Shown here: positions 1 through 9,910 of the stretch, in pieces | How the letters are laid out: each line of letters starts with the position of its first letter | Position numbering within the stretch: the stretch's first letter is position 1 | IMG/VR virus record: IMGVR_UViG_3300032291_000249 | Span: 1-21,186 of that record | DNA length: 21,186 bases | Reading direction: 5' to 3' (one strand) | Source of the DNA: a virus | Program-made: the position numbers and the translations under genes | The notes under the pieces: generated by a model | The model's input: only the letters and a program-made list of their open reading frames with translations | Database searches by the model: none | What the model was told of the DNA's origin: nothing

Positions 1-839
1 CCAAAGTCGCCAGCTTGCATCTTACGCAATCCCTCTACAGGAGTCTTAGCAAACTCTGGGCTGGCTGTGTAATCAACAATCGCACCCATCAATGCGCGGT
101 CAAAGTCTGCGCGTTTCTCAGCAAAGAACTGTGGATCGTTTGTTTGAGCTGCAATATCAAATACGCGCTGGCGTTCAACTAAGATACGCTCTGCCAGTAA
201 AACTGGGTCTTTCTCTACCCGCATCAGATCAGCAATGATAGTAGGTGTCTGCGAGATTAGGTCATCTGCGTTAGCTTTGACGCCTTCGCCATAAATCTTA
301 TAGGCGCGGTCTGCTGCCTTAGCGTATACAGGAGCTCCAGCACTACCAGCGGATGCCCTAAAGCGCAGGCCTTCCTCGGGTGATATGCTAGAGATAGCTC
401 TGCCATATCCATCGGTAATCGCTTTAATCTGAGTCTGTACGTCTTTTAAGTTAAAAGAACCAGAGTCAACCATTCCGCTTAGGCGCGAGAACTCATTACG
501 CACCTTTACTTCTAATTCATTACGGAGTTGAGCGGCCTGTACTTTACGAGCTGCATTGCCAAAGGTAGTGCCAGGCTGTGCAAACAATTCCTGTGGGCTT
601 TTACCGCCTTCCATTGCAGCCATAACCTGCTCTGCGCTTGGCTGGTTCTCTGCGCCGTACTGCAAACCTTCACGCTCTGCCTGCTCGTTTGCTTTTTTAA
701 ATGCAAAGTCAGATACGCGATCTAACGCAGATGTAATCGTAGTTAGCTGTGCCTGCGATTCCTTTACGTCAGCGCGATCTAAACGCGGAATGTCAGCAGG
801 CAAAAGGCCTGTTGGCTGATAGAGTGGGAGAGTTGCCAT
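1..839 (-). CDS. Internal virion / ejection protein, N-terminal part (mirror copy, runs off the start)
   Basis: Identical to the partial product at 20348-21186. It breaks off in the same codon as the right copy, after residue 279. This exact match of two supposedly independent ends is strong evidence for a doubled sequence. Confidence 0.65.
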   Translation of the reverse strand, partial: MATLPLYQPTGLLPADIPRLDRADVKESQAQLTTITSALDRVSDFAFKKANEQAEREGLQYGAENQPSAEQVMAAMEGGKSPQELFAQPGTTFGNAARKVQAAQLRNELEVKVRNEFSRLSGMVDSGSFNLKDVQTQIKAITDGYGRAISSISPEEGLRFRASAGSAGAPVYAKAADRAYKIYGEGVKANADDLISQTPTIIADLMRVEKDPVLLAERILVERQRVFDIAAQTNDPQFFAEKRADFDRALMGAIVDYTASPEFAKTPVEGLRKMQAGDF

Positions 840-840
840 A

Positions 841-1320
841 TTAACCTCCACCTCCATATGCAGATCCACCGCCAGAAGGAGCGCCGCCCATAGATCCATA
901 GGACGCGGCGGCCTGACCTAATTTACCAGCAGCGTCAAAATAGCCTGTGCGCTCTGCTGTAGCTCCAGCATCCTCGTATAAACTAGCCTGTATCAATCCA
1001 TTGCGGCGCTGACCTTCTGCGCCCGATAAAGCAAACGCAAACTCTTTACCGCCGCGAGTGCTATTTACCGCTTGAATTAATCCAGCTGATCCATCAAAAG
1101 CATTTACACCACCAGCAAAGCCGCGAGCAATTACAGCCGCATTAGCTGAGTTGGTGCGTTGTAGTATTTGATTAGCCTGAAATTCGTATTGAATAGATTT
1201 ACGCTCAGTCTCAAGACGAGTCACAGCTGCTTGCTGGTCGTAGTATTTTTTCTTGTCTTGTCCGGCCTTAATAGAGCCGTAAGCTGATACTACAGCTAAC
1301 ACTATCGCAACTGCTGCCAT
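841..1320 (-). CDS. Internal virion protein, gp14-like (mirror copy)
   Basis: Identical to the 159-residue product at 19867-20346: hydrophobic N-terminal helix, Gln/Ala-rich middle, Gly/Ser tail. Confidence 0.75.
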   Translation of the reverse strand: MAAVAIVLAVVSAYGSIKAGQDKKKYYDQQAAVTRLETERKSIQYEFQANQILQRTNSANAAVIARGFAGGVNAFDGSAGLIQAVNSTRGGKEFAFALSGAEGQRRNGLIQASLYEDAGATAERTGYFDAAGKLGQAAASYGSMGGAPSGGGSAYGGGG

Positions 1321-1321
1321 G

Positions 1322-3319
1322 CTATGTCCCCTGGTGTGTGGCTACTTTGTACTCCATACCTAATAAAGTCATCTTTAAAGGTATGTCCTGAGATATCGTA
1401 ATCTTAGCCTCTTGCGAGTAACCTAAGATGCCATGCAATACTTTTGTGCCTGTAAACTCTGTGACTGGCTCATCCAAAATATCACCGAAAGCGCGGAATG
1501 GGATCTGAGTACCGTTAATCTTCATGTGTTGTGTATTTGCAACAAGTGCGTTTACCTCAACAATGCGCTTTTTAAATCCAATGCGTGTCCCTGTTTGCAG
1601 CTTTAAATCGACTGGCATTGTGCGAGCCTCGACCGCGATAGGCAAACCGATCTCGTAGGATGATGCTGTAGCTCTAGGCAGCGTTACGGTACCGCCAGCA
1701 GGCACAGCCTGGTTAGCCTGTACTGCGCCGTCCTCAAGAATATTAACGGTCTCCGTTACTAGGTGCGACATCGTTACTGTGCTTACTACGCCTGTGCCTG
1801 ATTTAGCAGAGTCTGTAAACAAGTCATTATCAAAGACCTCTACGTAGTATTGGTTTGTTCCATTTACATTGCGGCGCACAACGGTATATATCGTAGATAT
1901 ATCCACGCTGACATCGATGTATGCACCATCTACTGTAATGAACTCAGATGGGGCAATGACGTTCTGTGCGCGCAGCAGAGAAAATACAGCCATCGTGCCA
2001 TCATTAGAGTTGGTCATCAAGAGTAAGTCATTCTCATCTGTAGCAACAGATCTACGCAAAGCTAGGCGACTTGGACCCTTTAGCAGATGACCAGCAAGCA
2101 ATGAGATTTTCTGAGTAACGTAAGTAGCTTGAGTATCCGTATACGCAAACTCATTAAGCGATTTACCCTGGCGTTGAATAAACAGAGTGCCTGACTCTAG
2201 CTGCTGCACCCGTACGCCTTGCTGCGTGCCGTTACGGCTAGCAGTCTTAACAAAGAAGTTAGTAGGCGTAATTGGATCTAATCCATTTTGCGGGACGTAG
2301 AACTCACCGCCAGTAGTAAACACTTGCAAGTCGCGACCAGAGATAATATCGACAATCGCGTTAAATGTATTGGTGTCTAGTGTTGCCTCAACCGCATCAT
2401 CATCTAAACCTTCAGTAGCCTCAAAATCAAAGAAGAGGCCAACCTTAGAACCCCATACAGTACTAGGGCGAGACTTAGAGCCACCAAAGTACAAACGACC
2501 TTCGTGGAAAGTAACAGAGCGAGGCCAACCCTTTCCGCTAGACCATACAGCTTCGTACCCAGATTCATAGTCCCAGCTCCCGTTTGCAATAGCGGATGTA
2601 TTAAAAAACGGAAACTCTGTAATTGCGTCTACAGATGTAGTCGAGTTAAACCGCACAATTTTAGCTCTGCCTTGTGGCACAGCATTTATATATTGACCAA
2701 CAGCGCCGGAAGTAAATACACCAGATGACGCAGTCAAAGTAACCTTGCCTGATACAGCGGATGGTGTCAGAGTCCCAGCTGGGTTAGTTACCGATACCGT
2801 AAACGCGTATTTAGGAATAGAGTCAAACGTAATTGCGCTAGCAGTCCAAAGAGAATCACTAGCTCCGCGCACAATGCTAATAGGCGCAATATCAGGATGC
2901 ACCACAATCAGCGTATCTGCCGATTGAGTCCATACGATATTATTTAATGTAGCGCCAGTCAGGCCAACTCCAGACGTACTTAGGTATTGATTGCCTGAGC
3001 CGTTAATGTTAGTGATTAAAGTTCTATTCTTAAATATGTACATCCGATTATGCGTAAAGCACAGCATATAGCTGTCAGATGTAGAGAACTCAAATTCAAC
3101 TAAGCGCACGCCGTTAGCCGCAGACTCAGTACTAGAGTTAGGCAGCGATGTAATGTAACGCGAGCCAGGCCTACGGCGAATACCGCCTTGTGGCTGGCAG
3201 ACTACATTGGTAGCCTTCTCTAATGCGTTTGAGTATGCAGTTAAATCTACACGGGCGCGGAGCAATGGATCGAGCTCACCCGTAGAGAAGTTCGTTTGTA
3301 TGCTTACAAAGCGACTCAT
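1322..3319 (-). CDS. Tail tubular protein B, gp12-like (mirror copy)
   Basis: Identical to the 665-residue product at 17868-19865, including the FSTGELDPLL and CQPQGGIRRRPGSRY signatures. Confidence 0.93.
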   Translation of the reverse strand: MSRFVSIQTNFSTGELDPLLRARVDLTAYSNALEKATNVVCQPQGGIRRRPGSRYITSLPNSSTESAANGVRLVEFEFSTSDSYMLCFTHNRMYIFKNRTLITNINGSGNQYLSTSGVGLTGATLNNIVWTQSADTLIVVHPDIAPISIVRGASDSLWTASAITFDSIPKYAFTVSVTNPAGTLTPSAVSGKVTLTASSGVFTSGAVGQYINAVPQGRAKIVRFNSTTSVDAITEFPFFNTSAIANGSWDYESGYEAVWSSGKGWPRSVTFHEGRLYFGGSKSRPSTVWGSKVGLFFDFEATEGLDDDAVEATLDTNTFNAIVDIISGRDLQVFTTGGEFYVPQNGLDPITPTNFFVKTASRNGTQQGVRVQQLESGTLFIQRQGKSLNEFAYTDTQATYVTQKISLLAGHLLKGPSRLALRRSVATDENDLLLMTNSNDGTMAVFSLLRAQNVIAPSEFITVDGAYIDVSVDISTIYTVVRRNVNGTNQYYVEVFDNDLFTDSAKSGTGVVSTVTMSHLVTETVNILEDGAVQANQAVPAGGTVTLPRATASSYEIGLPIAVEARTMPVDLKLQTGTRIGFKKRIVEVNALVANTQHMKINGTQIPFRAFGDILDEPVTEFTGTKVLHGILGYSQEAKITISQDIPLKMTLLGMEYKVATHQGT

Positions 3320-3933
3320 TAATACCTCACGTTAATAAGTGAGAAGTCATTTATAGCGTTAGTAGGATTGCCAGCGCCATCAATATTCATGGCCTGACGC
3401 AAATAGCCACCGCGGCCATTCTCGCTTGGGCCACCTGTAGCTACAGATTGCCAGTACTGGCTTTTGTCTGTTTGGTCGGTAATAGGCAAAGCGAGGTGCC
3501 AAGTCATCATGTACTTGAGCAGCTGCACGAAATAGCTAGGCATATCGTACTCAGGCACCGAGTACTGATAGTCGATATAGACCTGCTCGTAATCAGTCAG
3601 CAGCTTGTCGCCAATGATGCGGTATTCTTTGCGCGGAGGGATGTTGGTAGCGTTGGTATCATAGATGGCTCTAGGACTCGTTAAACGATCTCCTGGGAGC
3701 TGATATTCATAACGGTACTCATTGATAGGCGTAGAGATTAAACGCGCTATAGACGTCTTTTTATAGCTAAAAGACCAGGGGTACATTAATAGCGCCTGAT
3801 CCTTGATATCTGGGTATAAACGGTTGGCAACAGACGCCTCGTCTGTGCCTTCGTCAAAAGACGAAATCGGCTTGGCGCCGAGCATCAACAAAGCATCAGA
3901 ACATATCGAGAGAGCGGTATCACCAGCTGCCAT
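3319..3933 (-). CDS. Tail tubular protein A, gp11-like (mirror copy)
   Basis: Identical to the 204-residue product at 17254-17868. The stop shares one base with the start of tail tubular protein B. Confidence 0.92.
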   Translation of the reverse strand: MAAGDTALSICSDALLMLGAKPISSFDEGTDEASVANRLYPDIKDQALLMYPWSFSYKKTSIARLISTPINEYRYEYQLPGDRLTSPRAIYDTNATNIPPRKEYRIIGDKLLTDYEQVYIDYQYSVPEYDMPSYFVQLLKYMMTWHLALPITDQTDKSQYWQSVATGGPSENGRGGYLRQAMNIDGAGNPTNAINDFSLINVRY

Positions 3934-3951
3934 TTACTTCTCCAATGTGAG

Positions 3952-3989
3952 AATGGGCCACCACCGAGAAACCTCAGTAATGGCCCATT
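3952..3989 (-). promoter_or_regulatory. 17-bp RNA hairpin (mirror copy)
   Basis: Mirror of 17198-17235; the stem forms properly, with its G-U pairs, only in the leftward transcript. Confidence 0.75.
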
Positions 3990-4005
3990 TTAATACTAAA
4001 AGCTA

Positions 4006-4284
4006 TTAATCGCCGTCAGTATTTGCCAATACTGTGCCATCGTTTACGTCAACAACACCAGAGGCGTTAGAAAGAACATAAACAAGGCTAGCTACTGCGG
4101 TAGTGCCAGTAGAAGTTACGCAATAAATCAGATCGCCAACGCTGAGGATGGACGACAATTCATTGAAATAACCAGCTGTATTGACATCAGCCAAGGCGTC
4201 AGTCGTTTTATAAGCATACATTGCTGGAGCATTACCAGCTTTGGATGCAGCGATGGTTGAAAAACCAGTTGAGCTATAAGCCAT
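4006..4284 (-). CDS. Small capsid-adjacent virion protein (mirror copy)
   Basis: Identical to the 92-residue product at 16903-17181, 13 bases after the capsid stop with its own AGGAG site. Confidence 0.6.
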   Translation of the reverse strand: MAYSSTGFSTIAASKAGNAPAMYAYKTTDALADVNTAGYFNELSSILSVGDLIYCVTSTGTTAVASLVYVLSNASGVVDVNDGTVLANTDGD

Positions 4285-4297
4285 TTTTCAGTCTCCT

Positions 4298-5143
4298 TTA
4301 TGCTGTTTCGCGAGCGGTAATCTTAACGATACCCTCAGCATCGATGGCTACTGCACCAGCAGAGAATACAGAGTTCACGAGGAACGATGTCTTTTCTGGG
4401 ATGTAGTTAACTTCGGTGCGTGGAGCGATACCTTCAGCATAGCCGATAGCGTCTTTGTGGAAAGCAAAGCAGATACGATCCAAGCTACCATCAATAATCA
4501 GGCCGCCTTCAGTACGGTCGCCTAATACATGGAAAGTAAAGCCTAAGAAAGTATTGATTTCGCCGCTTACCAAAGCCTTAACGGTATTGAAGTCAGAGCT
4601 GGTTACAGCTGTTTCAGACAACAACGATGCCAAGCCTGATGCGTGGAGAATAATGTTACGACCTTCTGGTGGTACGTTTTTAGCGTCCAAAAGGCGCTTT
4701 GCTTCGCGCAATTTAGCTACGTTAAGGTTAGTATCGCTACCACCGATATCGTTGCTAACTGTGCCTGTGCCGCTAGCAGCTGTCAATGCGTCCAGGATTA
4801 ACTGGTCTTGACGGCGGCCAATAGCATTGCCCAGTACTTGTACGAGCTCTTGACGCTCGTCAAAGTTTACTTTGGCTTGGCTGAAGATATCGCTATATTC
4901 AGCAGCGTTCCAATCTTGCAATGTGCAAGTTACATTGGAAAAGCCTACGTTTAATGGGGTTACATCGGTCTGGGTAATGCGTGGGGTTGCAACGCCACGA
5001 CCAACTTTAGGGAAACGGACGGTAGAGCCTTCTACTCCACGACGCTGACGAACAGCACCAACCAGCATAGCCTTGCCCTGGTAGGCCTGTTTTACCTCAG
5101 CATCAAATAGAGTTACAAAGGCGTTCGATAATTGAACTGACAT
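4298..5143 (-). CDS. Major capsid protein (mirror copy)
   Basis: Identical to the 281-residue capsid protein at 16044-16889, with the same AGGAG site eight bases before the start. No differing codon is present between the copies, so they cannot be two capsid isoforms. Confidence 0.93.
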   Translation of the reverse strand: MSVQLSNAFVTLFDAEVKQAYQGKAMLVGAVRQRRGVEGSTVRFPKVGRGVATPRITQTDVTPLNVGFSNVTCTLQDWNAAEYSDIFSQAKVNFDERQELVQVLGNAIGRRQDQLILDALTAASGTGTVSNDIGGSDTNLNVAKLREAKRLLDAKNVPPEGRNIILHASGLASLLSETAVTSSDFNTVKALVSGEINTFLGFTFHVLGDRTEGGLIIDGSLDRICFAFHKDAIGYAEGIAPRTEVNYIPEKTSFLVNSVFSAGAVAIDAEGIVKITARETA

Positions 5144-5346
5144 TTGAAATTCTCCTGATAGGTAAACAAAAAATTAAGGTTTATTGCTTCGGTTAGCCTG
5201 TTTCGCAGGGCCGTATGCTTGCTAGTTACGCTAGCCAATCGACAGAAATATCTGTATTAAGGGCCAATTAAATGGTATGCCTTATGGAGTTTCTAGCAGA
5301 AGTGTTACAAAAACGCAACATCTTATGCAAATATTTTTATAGGCGT
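5144..5346 (-). promoter_or_regulatory. Capsid gene leader with three small stem-loops (mirror copy)
   Basis: Mirror of 15841-16043. The weak host-type promoter candidate falls at 5290-5318 and the three dyads at 5242-5255, 5221-5235 and 5197-5209. Confidence 0.35.
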
Positions 5347-5375
5347 AAAAAAACCCCGGCCGTACTGCGCCGGGG
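5347..5375 (-). terminator. Rho-independent terminator (mirror copy)
   Basis: Mirror of 15812-15840. On the + strand it appears as seven A residues (5347-5353) followed by the CCCCGGC / GCCGGGG dyad; it acts leftwards. Confidence 0.9.
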
Positions 5376-5396
5376 CAAGCCACTCCCGTGAAGGAT

Positions 5397-6173
5397 CTAT
5401 TGACCGAAAGTCGAGTTAAACATCTTCTCTACCTTGGCTCGGTATGCTGGGTCTGACTTGTACTTAGGATCCGCTACCATCTGATAGAGCTCATCCTTAG
5501 ATGGCGCTCCCTCAACTGGCATGGATTGGGTAGGAATACGAGTACCCTCGTAAGCCTCCCGTACTTTAGCTAAAGCCTTTAGGCCCTTAGCTGTGCCGCC
5601 CATATACTTAAATTCCTCAAAGTCATCTTTACCCCAGATGCCTTTGTTTACTAGCCCACGCGCCCAGTCTGTCATGCCTTTAATTACGACATCGGCATTG
5701 GGGCCTAGAGCTGCGCGCTCTTGCTCGATGGTACGCTGGCCGACTTCAGCCTGCTCACCACCCATTTTAACGACTTCACCGACTAGGGTATCTAGTGCGG
5801 CCTGCGATACGCCATACTCTTTAGCCCAGTTTAATACATGACTTTTTACTGGGTCATTGTCTGGTACTTCACCAAAGGCTGCGGTATCGTACTTCCCGTC
5901 TGCCGGGGCTTTGTGCTTGCCCTGGCTAATCTGCTTACGCAGGTCAGACCATGACTTTGCAATGCCCTCTAAGTCAGGCTCAGTAGTGTCTTTTTTCCAA
6001 AAGTTCTCTGGCCACCAATCGGGTCTTTCTAGGGGTGAATCATCTTCTTGTGGCGCCAAATGGCTTATTGCTGTGCTATTTGGGTCTTGTTGCTCTGCGG
6101 CATTACTGTCATCAACTGTTGCTGAATCCAATAGGCCGCTATCTTCTGCGGGTTGGTTCGCTTCGTCATTCAT
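5397..6173 (-). CDS. Head scaffolding protein (mirror copy)
   Basis: Identical to the 258-residue scaffold at 15014-15790, including the RPDWWPENFW block and the C-terminal tail. It ends 21 bases before the terminator stem. Confidence 0.9.
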   Translation of the reverse strand: MNDEANQPAEDSGLLDSATVDDSNAAEQQDPNSTAISHLAPQEDDSPLERPDWWPENFWKKDTTEPDLEGIAKSWSDLRKQISQGKHKAPADGKYDTAAFGEVPDNDPVKSHVLNWAKEYGVSQAALDTLVGEVVKMGGEQAEVGQRTIEQERAALGPNADVVIKGMTDWARGLVNKGIWGKDDFEEFKYMGGTAKGLKALAKVREAYEGTRIPTQSMPVEGAPSKDELYQMVADPKYKSDPAYRAKVEKMFNSTFGQ

Positions 6174-6175
6174 GG

Positions 6176-6460
6176 TTACATTTTCCTAGCTTTAATTAGC
6201 CGCGCTTCAAGGTCTCTAACGATGCTATTCTGCCCTTCTCGGTAGTAAGCAAAGCTAGAGTCGCTACCAGGCGTGGCGACTGGTTGCTCTAGTATGGATG
6301 AACGTAGCCATCCCATGAGCTTTTGGCCATCCTCAGTACCTAATACTCTGAGGCATAGCTTATTCAAATCCTCAACAGCCTGCTGAGAATCCCTAATATC
6401 TAGGGATATCTCATTGAGCCCTTCCCATCCATCTGTAAGCGCCTGCTCTAGCTTACTCAT
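6176..6460 (-). CDS. Bbp19-like small protein (mirror copy)
   Basis: Identical to the 94-residue product at 14727-15011. It overlaps the portal stop by four bases and ends two bases before the scaffold start. Confidence 0.65.
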   Translation of the reverse strand: MSKLEQALTDGWEGLNEISLDIRDSQQAVEDLNKLCLRVLGTEDGQKLMGWLRSSILEQPVATPGSDSSFAYYREGQNSIVRDLEARLIKARKM

Positions 6461-8025
6461 TGCATCTTACCTATTACTTCAGCCGCAACCTCTGGATTCT
6501 CTTGTGCGAGCTGCTGCGCTTGCTGCGCTGCTTGCTGCATATTAAATTGACGCTCCTCAGACGATGCGCGCAGTCTGCTTGGTACGCCGAGCTTGTCAGC
6601 GATAAAGTCAATAATCTCACCGTACTTCGGTGTGGCCTGACCCTCTGGACCCAACTGTGCAGCCATCTGTACAAACTGCATTGTGTTGGTTACATCTTCC
6701 ATATTCTGAGCCATAGCCAGCGGAGCGATTGGAGAAACACGCACCTCTAATCCGTTGACTCGCAATGGCAGATCGATCAGGCCGCGCTCATCCATTACCT
6801 GTAAAGTCTTGCTTACCAAAGGAATCATCGTCTCGTTAATTAAACGGCCAAACGCAGAGCCTAAGTTCTGGCTTAACTCCTTCATGCGCTCGACTACTTC
6901 AGTAGCAGAGCGAGCAGACATATTGTCAGGCGGCAATGACTCATCTAGCAAAATGCGCTTGATATTGGTTACGAGGTCATTAATAATAATCTGCGATACG
7001 TTGAAATCCCCAGCGCGAGGTAACGGTTTTAATGATTCGCCTTGTGGGCCACCATTACGCGCTACTGGGATAATTGCACCGGGGATAATCTTAACGGTAG
7101 CTGGATTTAAAACACCATCGTCTGCCGCTGTGTATACGCCTGAGATAGCCAAGCTAGCATTTTTAAGTACTAGCTCTTTTACCTTGTTTAATGTCTTAAT
7201 ATCTGGCAGAGCTGTAATCAATGGGCCGCGACCGTATATCTCGCCAGCGACTTTCATATAGCGACTGACAACCCAAGGGCTGTGCTTTAGTCTGCGGTAA
7301 ACAACCTCTACCTTAGACTCTTTGTGGATTACGTGATAGCAGTAGTCGCCACGCTTAGGATCAAATACGGTAGCCTCGATTAGCTCTACATCTTCTGTAG
7401 GCTTGTTATCAATCTTAGTTTGCAGATCGGCAGGAATAATCGCGTCTTTCCATTGCTGGATAATAGCCTCGCCCTTGATACGCATACGGCGGTATACGTT
7501 ATCTACTTGGCCGTTAGCGCCCTCTTCAAACGCAACCAAAAACTGTGGCACAGGAATGTAGTTGATTGGAGATATATCATCACCAGGCTGCACCATCATT
7601 ACTGCTGTGCCTACTGACAGATCAAGCAAAAACTCACCAACTGCAATATCAAAGTTAGATTGCTTAATGGTTGCAAACAGTTTCTCAGTATAGATATCAA
7701 GAGCTGCGTTAGCCTCTGCTTTGCGGTCATCTGGAATATCAGGGCCAGACTCTAAGCGGCACCATCTGCGCTGTGGCGGGAATATGCCTGACTGGATACG
7801 GTTAGCAAAACGCTGCGTGGAGTTGATAGCCGTAGCATCAAATACGCGATTCATCTTCTTAGCCCCGCCTACCTTGCCATCGTAATATCCATCGTACAGA
7901 TTACGCTGCGGCAAAGCGAACTCGTATGCCTCATCGTATAGATCACGGAAGTCCTCTTTCTTACGCAGCGCAATGTCGTGCCGCTTGAGGATGTCCTCTG
8001 GTTTTAAACGCATCATCTCAGCCAT
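6457..8025 (-). CDS. Portal protein, T7-type connector (mirror copy)
   Basis: Identical to the 522-residue portal at 13162-14730. The start codon complement is at 8023-8025 with an AGGA ribosome site. Since a capsid needs one portal gene, a second identical one on the opposite strand is further reason to read the window as a doubled fragment. Confidence 0.95.
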   Translation of the reverse strand: MAEMMRLKPEDILKRHDIALRKKEDFRDLYDEAYEFALPQRNLYDGYYDGKVGGAKKMNRVFDATAINSTQRFANRIQSGIFPPQRRWCRLESGPDIPDDRKAEANAALDIYTEKLFATIKQSNFDIAVGEFLLDLSVGTAVMMVQPGDDISPINYIPVPQFLVAFEEGANGQVDNVYRRMRIKGEAIIQQWKDAIIPADLQTKIDNKPTEDVELIEATVFDPKRGDYCYHVIHKESKVEVVYRRLKHSPWVVSRYMKVAGEIYGRGPLITALPDIKTLNKVKELVLKNASLAISGVYTAADDGVLNPATVKIIPGAIIPVARNGGPQGESLKPLPRAGDFNVSQIIINDLVTNIKRILLDESLPPDNMSARSATEVVERMKELSQNLGSAFGRLINETMIPLVSKTLQVMDERGLIDLPLRVNGLEVRVSPIAPLAMAQNMEDVTNTMQFVQMAAQLGPEGQATPKYGEIIDFIADKLGVPSRLRASSEERQFNMQQAAQQAQQLAQENPEVAAEVIGKMQ

Positions 8026-8026
8026 A

Positions 8027-8296
8027 TCAATCCTTTTTGTGCTTATTTGCAAAGTTGCGAGCTGCCTCTTTGCTACCAAATCCCCATGCCCTCAGCGCTA
8101 ACTTCAGACGCGTAGGCTTTCCATTCTCATCTGTCAACGGCCCAGCCATACCACCAAATCGAGCAGCAAAAGATACGCGCCGTGGGTTTGTACCTTCTTT
8201 GACAGGAGCTTTTAGATTCGCGCCCTCTGTCCGCTTAAAGTATTTACGGCCAGCCTCAGTAAGACCACCGCTTGGACTCTTATGCTCTTTCTTCAT
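8027..8296 (-). CDS. 89-residue DUF6321-like protein (mirror copy)
   Basis: Identical to the product at 12891-13160 (GGLTEAGRKYF near the N-terminus, GKPTRLKLALRAWGF near the C-terminus). One base separates its stop from the portal start. Confidence 0.7.
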   Translation of the reverse strand: MKKEHKSPSGGLTEAGRKYFKRTEGANLKAPVKEGTNPRRVSFAARFGGMAGPLTDENGKPTRLKLALRAWGFGSKEAARNFANKHKKD

Positions 8297-8871
8297 TCGT
8301 ACCAATCTGCTAATAAATTAGCCGCGTGAGGTTGAGCATTAACATTAGTAAGCCTAAACAAATAAGTTGTTAATGGCTTTAAAACAAATTCAAAAGAACT
8401 TAATTGACCGCCACCACCTTGCTTGTTAGACGGTACAAATTCACCAAATATTTCAGTACCAACTGATGTTACTGTAGGCGCAATAACGGCAGCCGCAGAG
8501 CTTGTAGTAATTAAGCTACGGTTACGCCTGTTAATCGTTAGTGCTGTTCCGCCGCTAGTAGTGGGAGCCTCATAAACATAAAACTCAGTTTCTCCAGAAG
8601 AGCCGTAGCTAAACATAATATGCGGAGTAACGCCAGCAGGGAAAGCCAATGCAATATCAATGCTAGCTCCAGCTGCCAATCCAGCTGCATATGGGTATTG
8701 CTTGTATACGTAATATCCTCTGCCTTCATGCAAACGTAAATGATTTACGTCCAATACAGGAAATGGTTTATCAGAGCTAGTTAAATATTGAACGCCATCC
8801 TTATCCACATAAGATGGGGATACGTGCCTTGACTTAGTATCTAGCGACTCGCGTTTGACTTCGATGGCCAT
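8293..8871 (-). CDS. Probable beta-rich virion protein (mirror copy)
   Basis: Identical to the 192-residue product at 12316-12894, with the NHLRLHEGR and YVYEAPTTSG segments. It shares one base with the gene before it and four with the gene after it. Confidence 0.6.
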   Translation of the reverse strand: MAIEVKRESLDTKSRHVSPSYVDKDGVQYLTSSDKPFPVLDVNHLRLHEGRGYYVYKQYPYAAGLAAGASIDIALAFPAGVTPHIMFSYGSSGETEFYVYEAPTTSGGTALTINRRNRSLITTSSAAAVIAPTVTSVGTEIFGEFVPSNKQGGGGQLSSFEFVLKPLTTYLFRLTNVNAQPHAANLLADWYE

Positions 8872-9053
8872 TAGCTGTCATTTTCCTCGTCTAACTCCAT
8901 AGCCTTCTCAAGATCCATCTCATTAAATTTGGATCTACCTTTTTGCTTGGCTAACATCTGAGCTACTTTTTTATGGAAAGCGCTAGGCTTTTTGGGCATA
9001 TCATCTTCGCCCTCATCCTTATCGTTACCGTTTAAATAGATTTCGATTTTCAT
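8871..9053 (-). CDS. 60-residue charged hypothetical protein (mirror copy)
   Basis: Identical to the product at 12134-12316, with an acidic head, basic middle and acidic tail. If Met19 were the true start the gene would run 8871-8999. Confidence 0.55.
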   Translation of the reverse strand: MKIEIYLNGNDKDEGEDDMPKKPSAFHKKVAQMLAKQKGRSKFNEMDLEKAMELDEENDS

Positions 9054-9208
9054 TATTTACTCTTAGGCTTCATTGCAGTTTTAGCTGCCTTCTTAAAGGC
9101 TGAATCAGTAGGAGCGCCAGGCGATCCAGGCTTACGCATCTTTTCCTTGGATCCCTCAGCAATGCGCTCACGCTTGGCGTGAATATTTGCGTATAGTCCA
9201 GCTTTCAT
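9053..9208 (-). CDS. 51-residue basic phage protein (mirror copy)
   Basis: Identical to the product at 11979-12134, with the YANIHAKRER and MRKPGSPGAPT segments. It overlaps the preceding gene by four bases and the following one by one base. Confidence 0.65.
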   Translation of the reverse strand: MKAGLYANIHAKRERIAEGSKEKMRKPGSPGAPTDSAFKKAAKTAMKPKSK

Positions 9209-9342
9209 TTTTTCTTCGCCATTCCAGCTTCAGACATAGCAATAGCTACAGCCTGATCGCGTGACTTTACTTTATCGCCAGAGCTAGACTTCAGCTTGCC
9301 TGACTTGTATTCGCGCATAACCTTGGCAACCTTAGCTTTCAT
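9205..9342 (-). CDS. 45-residue basic DUF6496-like protein (mirror copy)
   Basis: Identical to the product at 11845-11982. It begins one base after the preceding stop and overlaps the following gene by four bases. An upstream TTG giving three more residues would extend it to 9351. Confidence 0.65.
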   Translation of the reverse strand: MKAKVAKVMREYKSGKLKSSSGDKVKSRDQAVAIAMSEAGMAKKK

Positions 9343-9343
9343 C

Positions 9344-9661
9344 TTATCCAAGATTTTGTCCCCCGCCTAAAGTCTGTACACCAGACTCAGCATTTAATCG
9401 TGCGTCAGATAAAAGTTGGCGGCCACGGCGGCGAGCGCCACGCATACGAGCGCCCATCATCTCATCAGCTGCGCTTGCTTTGCCTAGCTTTGCTGCTGGC
9501 GCTGCCTCTGCTGCTGGAGCCGCAGCCGCAGCTGGAGCTTCTGCCTCTGGCTTGTTGCCGACTAATGTATTGGCTGCTTTAGATGCGCCACCAACAACTT
9601 GTTGTACTGCTTTTGTTGCTTGCTTAATTGGCTGTTGAACTGCTCTGACTGCTCCACCCAT
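9344..9661 (-). CDS. Small Ala/Pro-linker protein (mirror copy)
   Basis: Identical to the 105-residue product at 11526-11843: amphipathic helix, Glu/Ala/Pro linker, basic patch, then the LLSDARL tail shared with its neighbour. Confidence 0.7.
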   Translation of the reverse strand: MGGAVRAVQQPIKQATKAVQQVVGGASKAANTLVGNKPEAEAPAAAAAPAAEAAPAAKLGKASAADEMMGARMRGARRRGRQLLSDARLNAESGVQTLGGGQNLG

Positions 9662-9663
9662 GA

Positions 9664-9909
9664 TTAAACTCCCATTCCTCGGTTAGTTCCTAAAGTTTGC
9701 TCAACGCCTGTCTCTGGAGTTAAGCGCGTATCTGCCAACAACATTCTTGAGCCACCGCGTCTGCGAGCTGCAACGCGACCAGCTGCCTGCTCGGCTAGTT
9801 CTCTACGCTCATCATCTGCTTGTTGTTTTAGCGCAGCGTTTTCTTCGCGCTGTGCTGCCATCTGACCTGACATATCTGGGCCGCCACCGCCGCCAAATAA
9901 TCCACCCAT
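9664..9909 (-). CDS. Small Gly-rich coiled-coil protein (mirror copy)
   Basis: Identical to the 81-residue product at 11278-11523. The start is the ATG whose complement lies at 9907-9909, one base past the upstream stop and preceded by GAGG; the C-terminus carries the LLADTRL motif. Confidence 0.7.
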   Translation of the reverse strand: MGGLFGGGGGPDMSGQMAAQREENAALKQQADDERRELAEQAAGRVAARRRGGSRMLLADTRLTPETGVEQTLGTNRGMGV

Positions 9910-9910
9910 A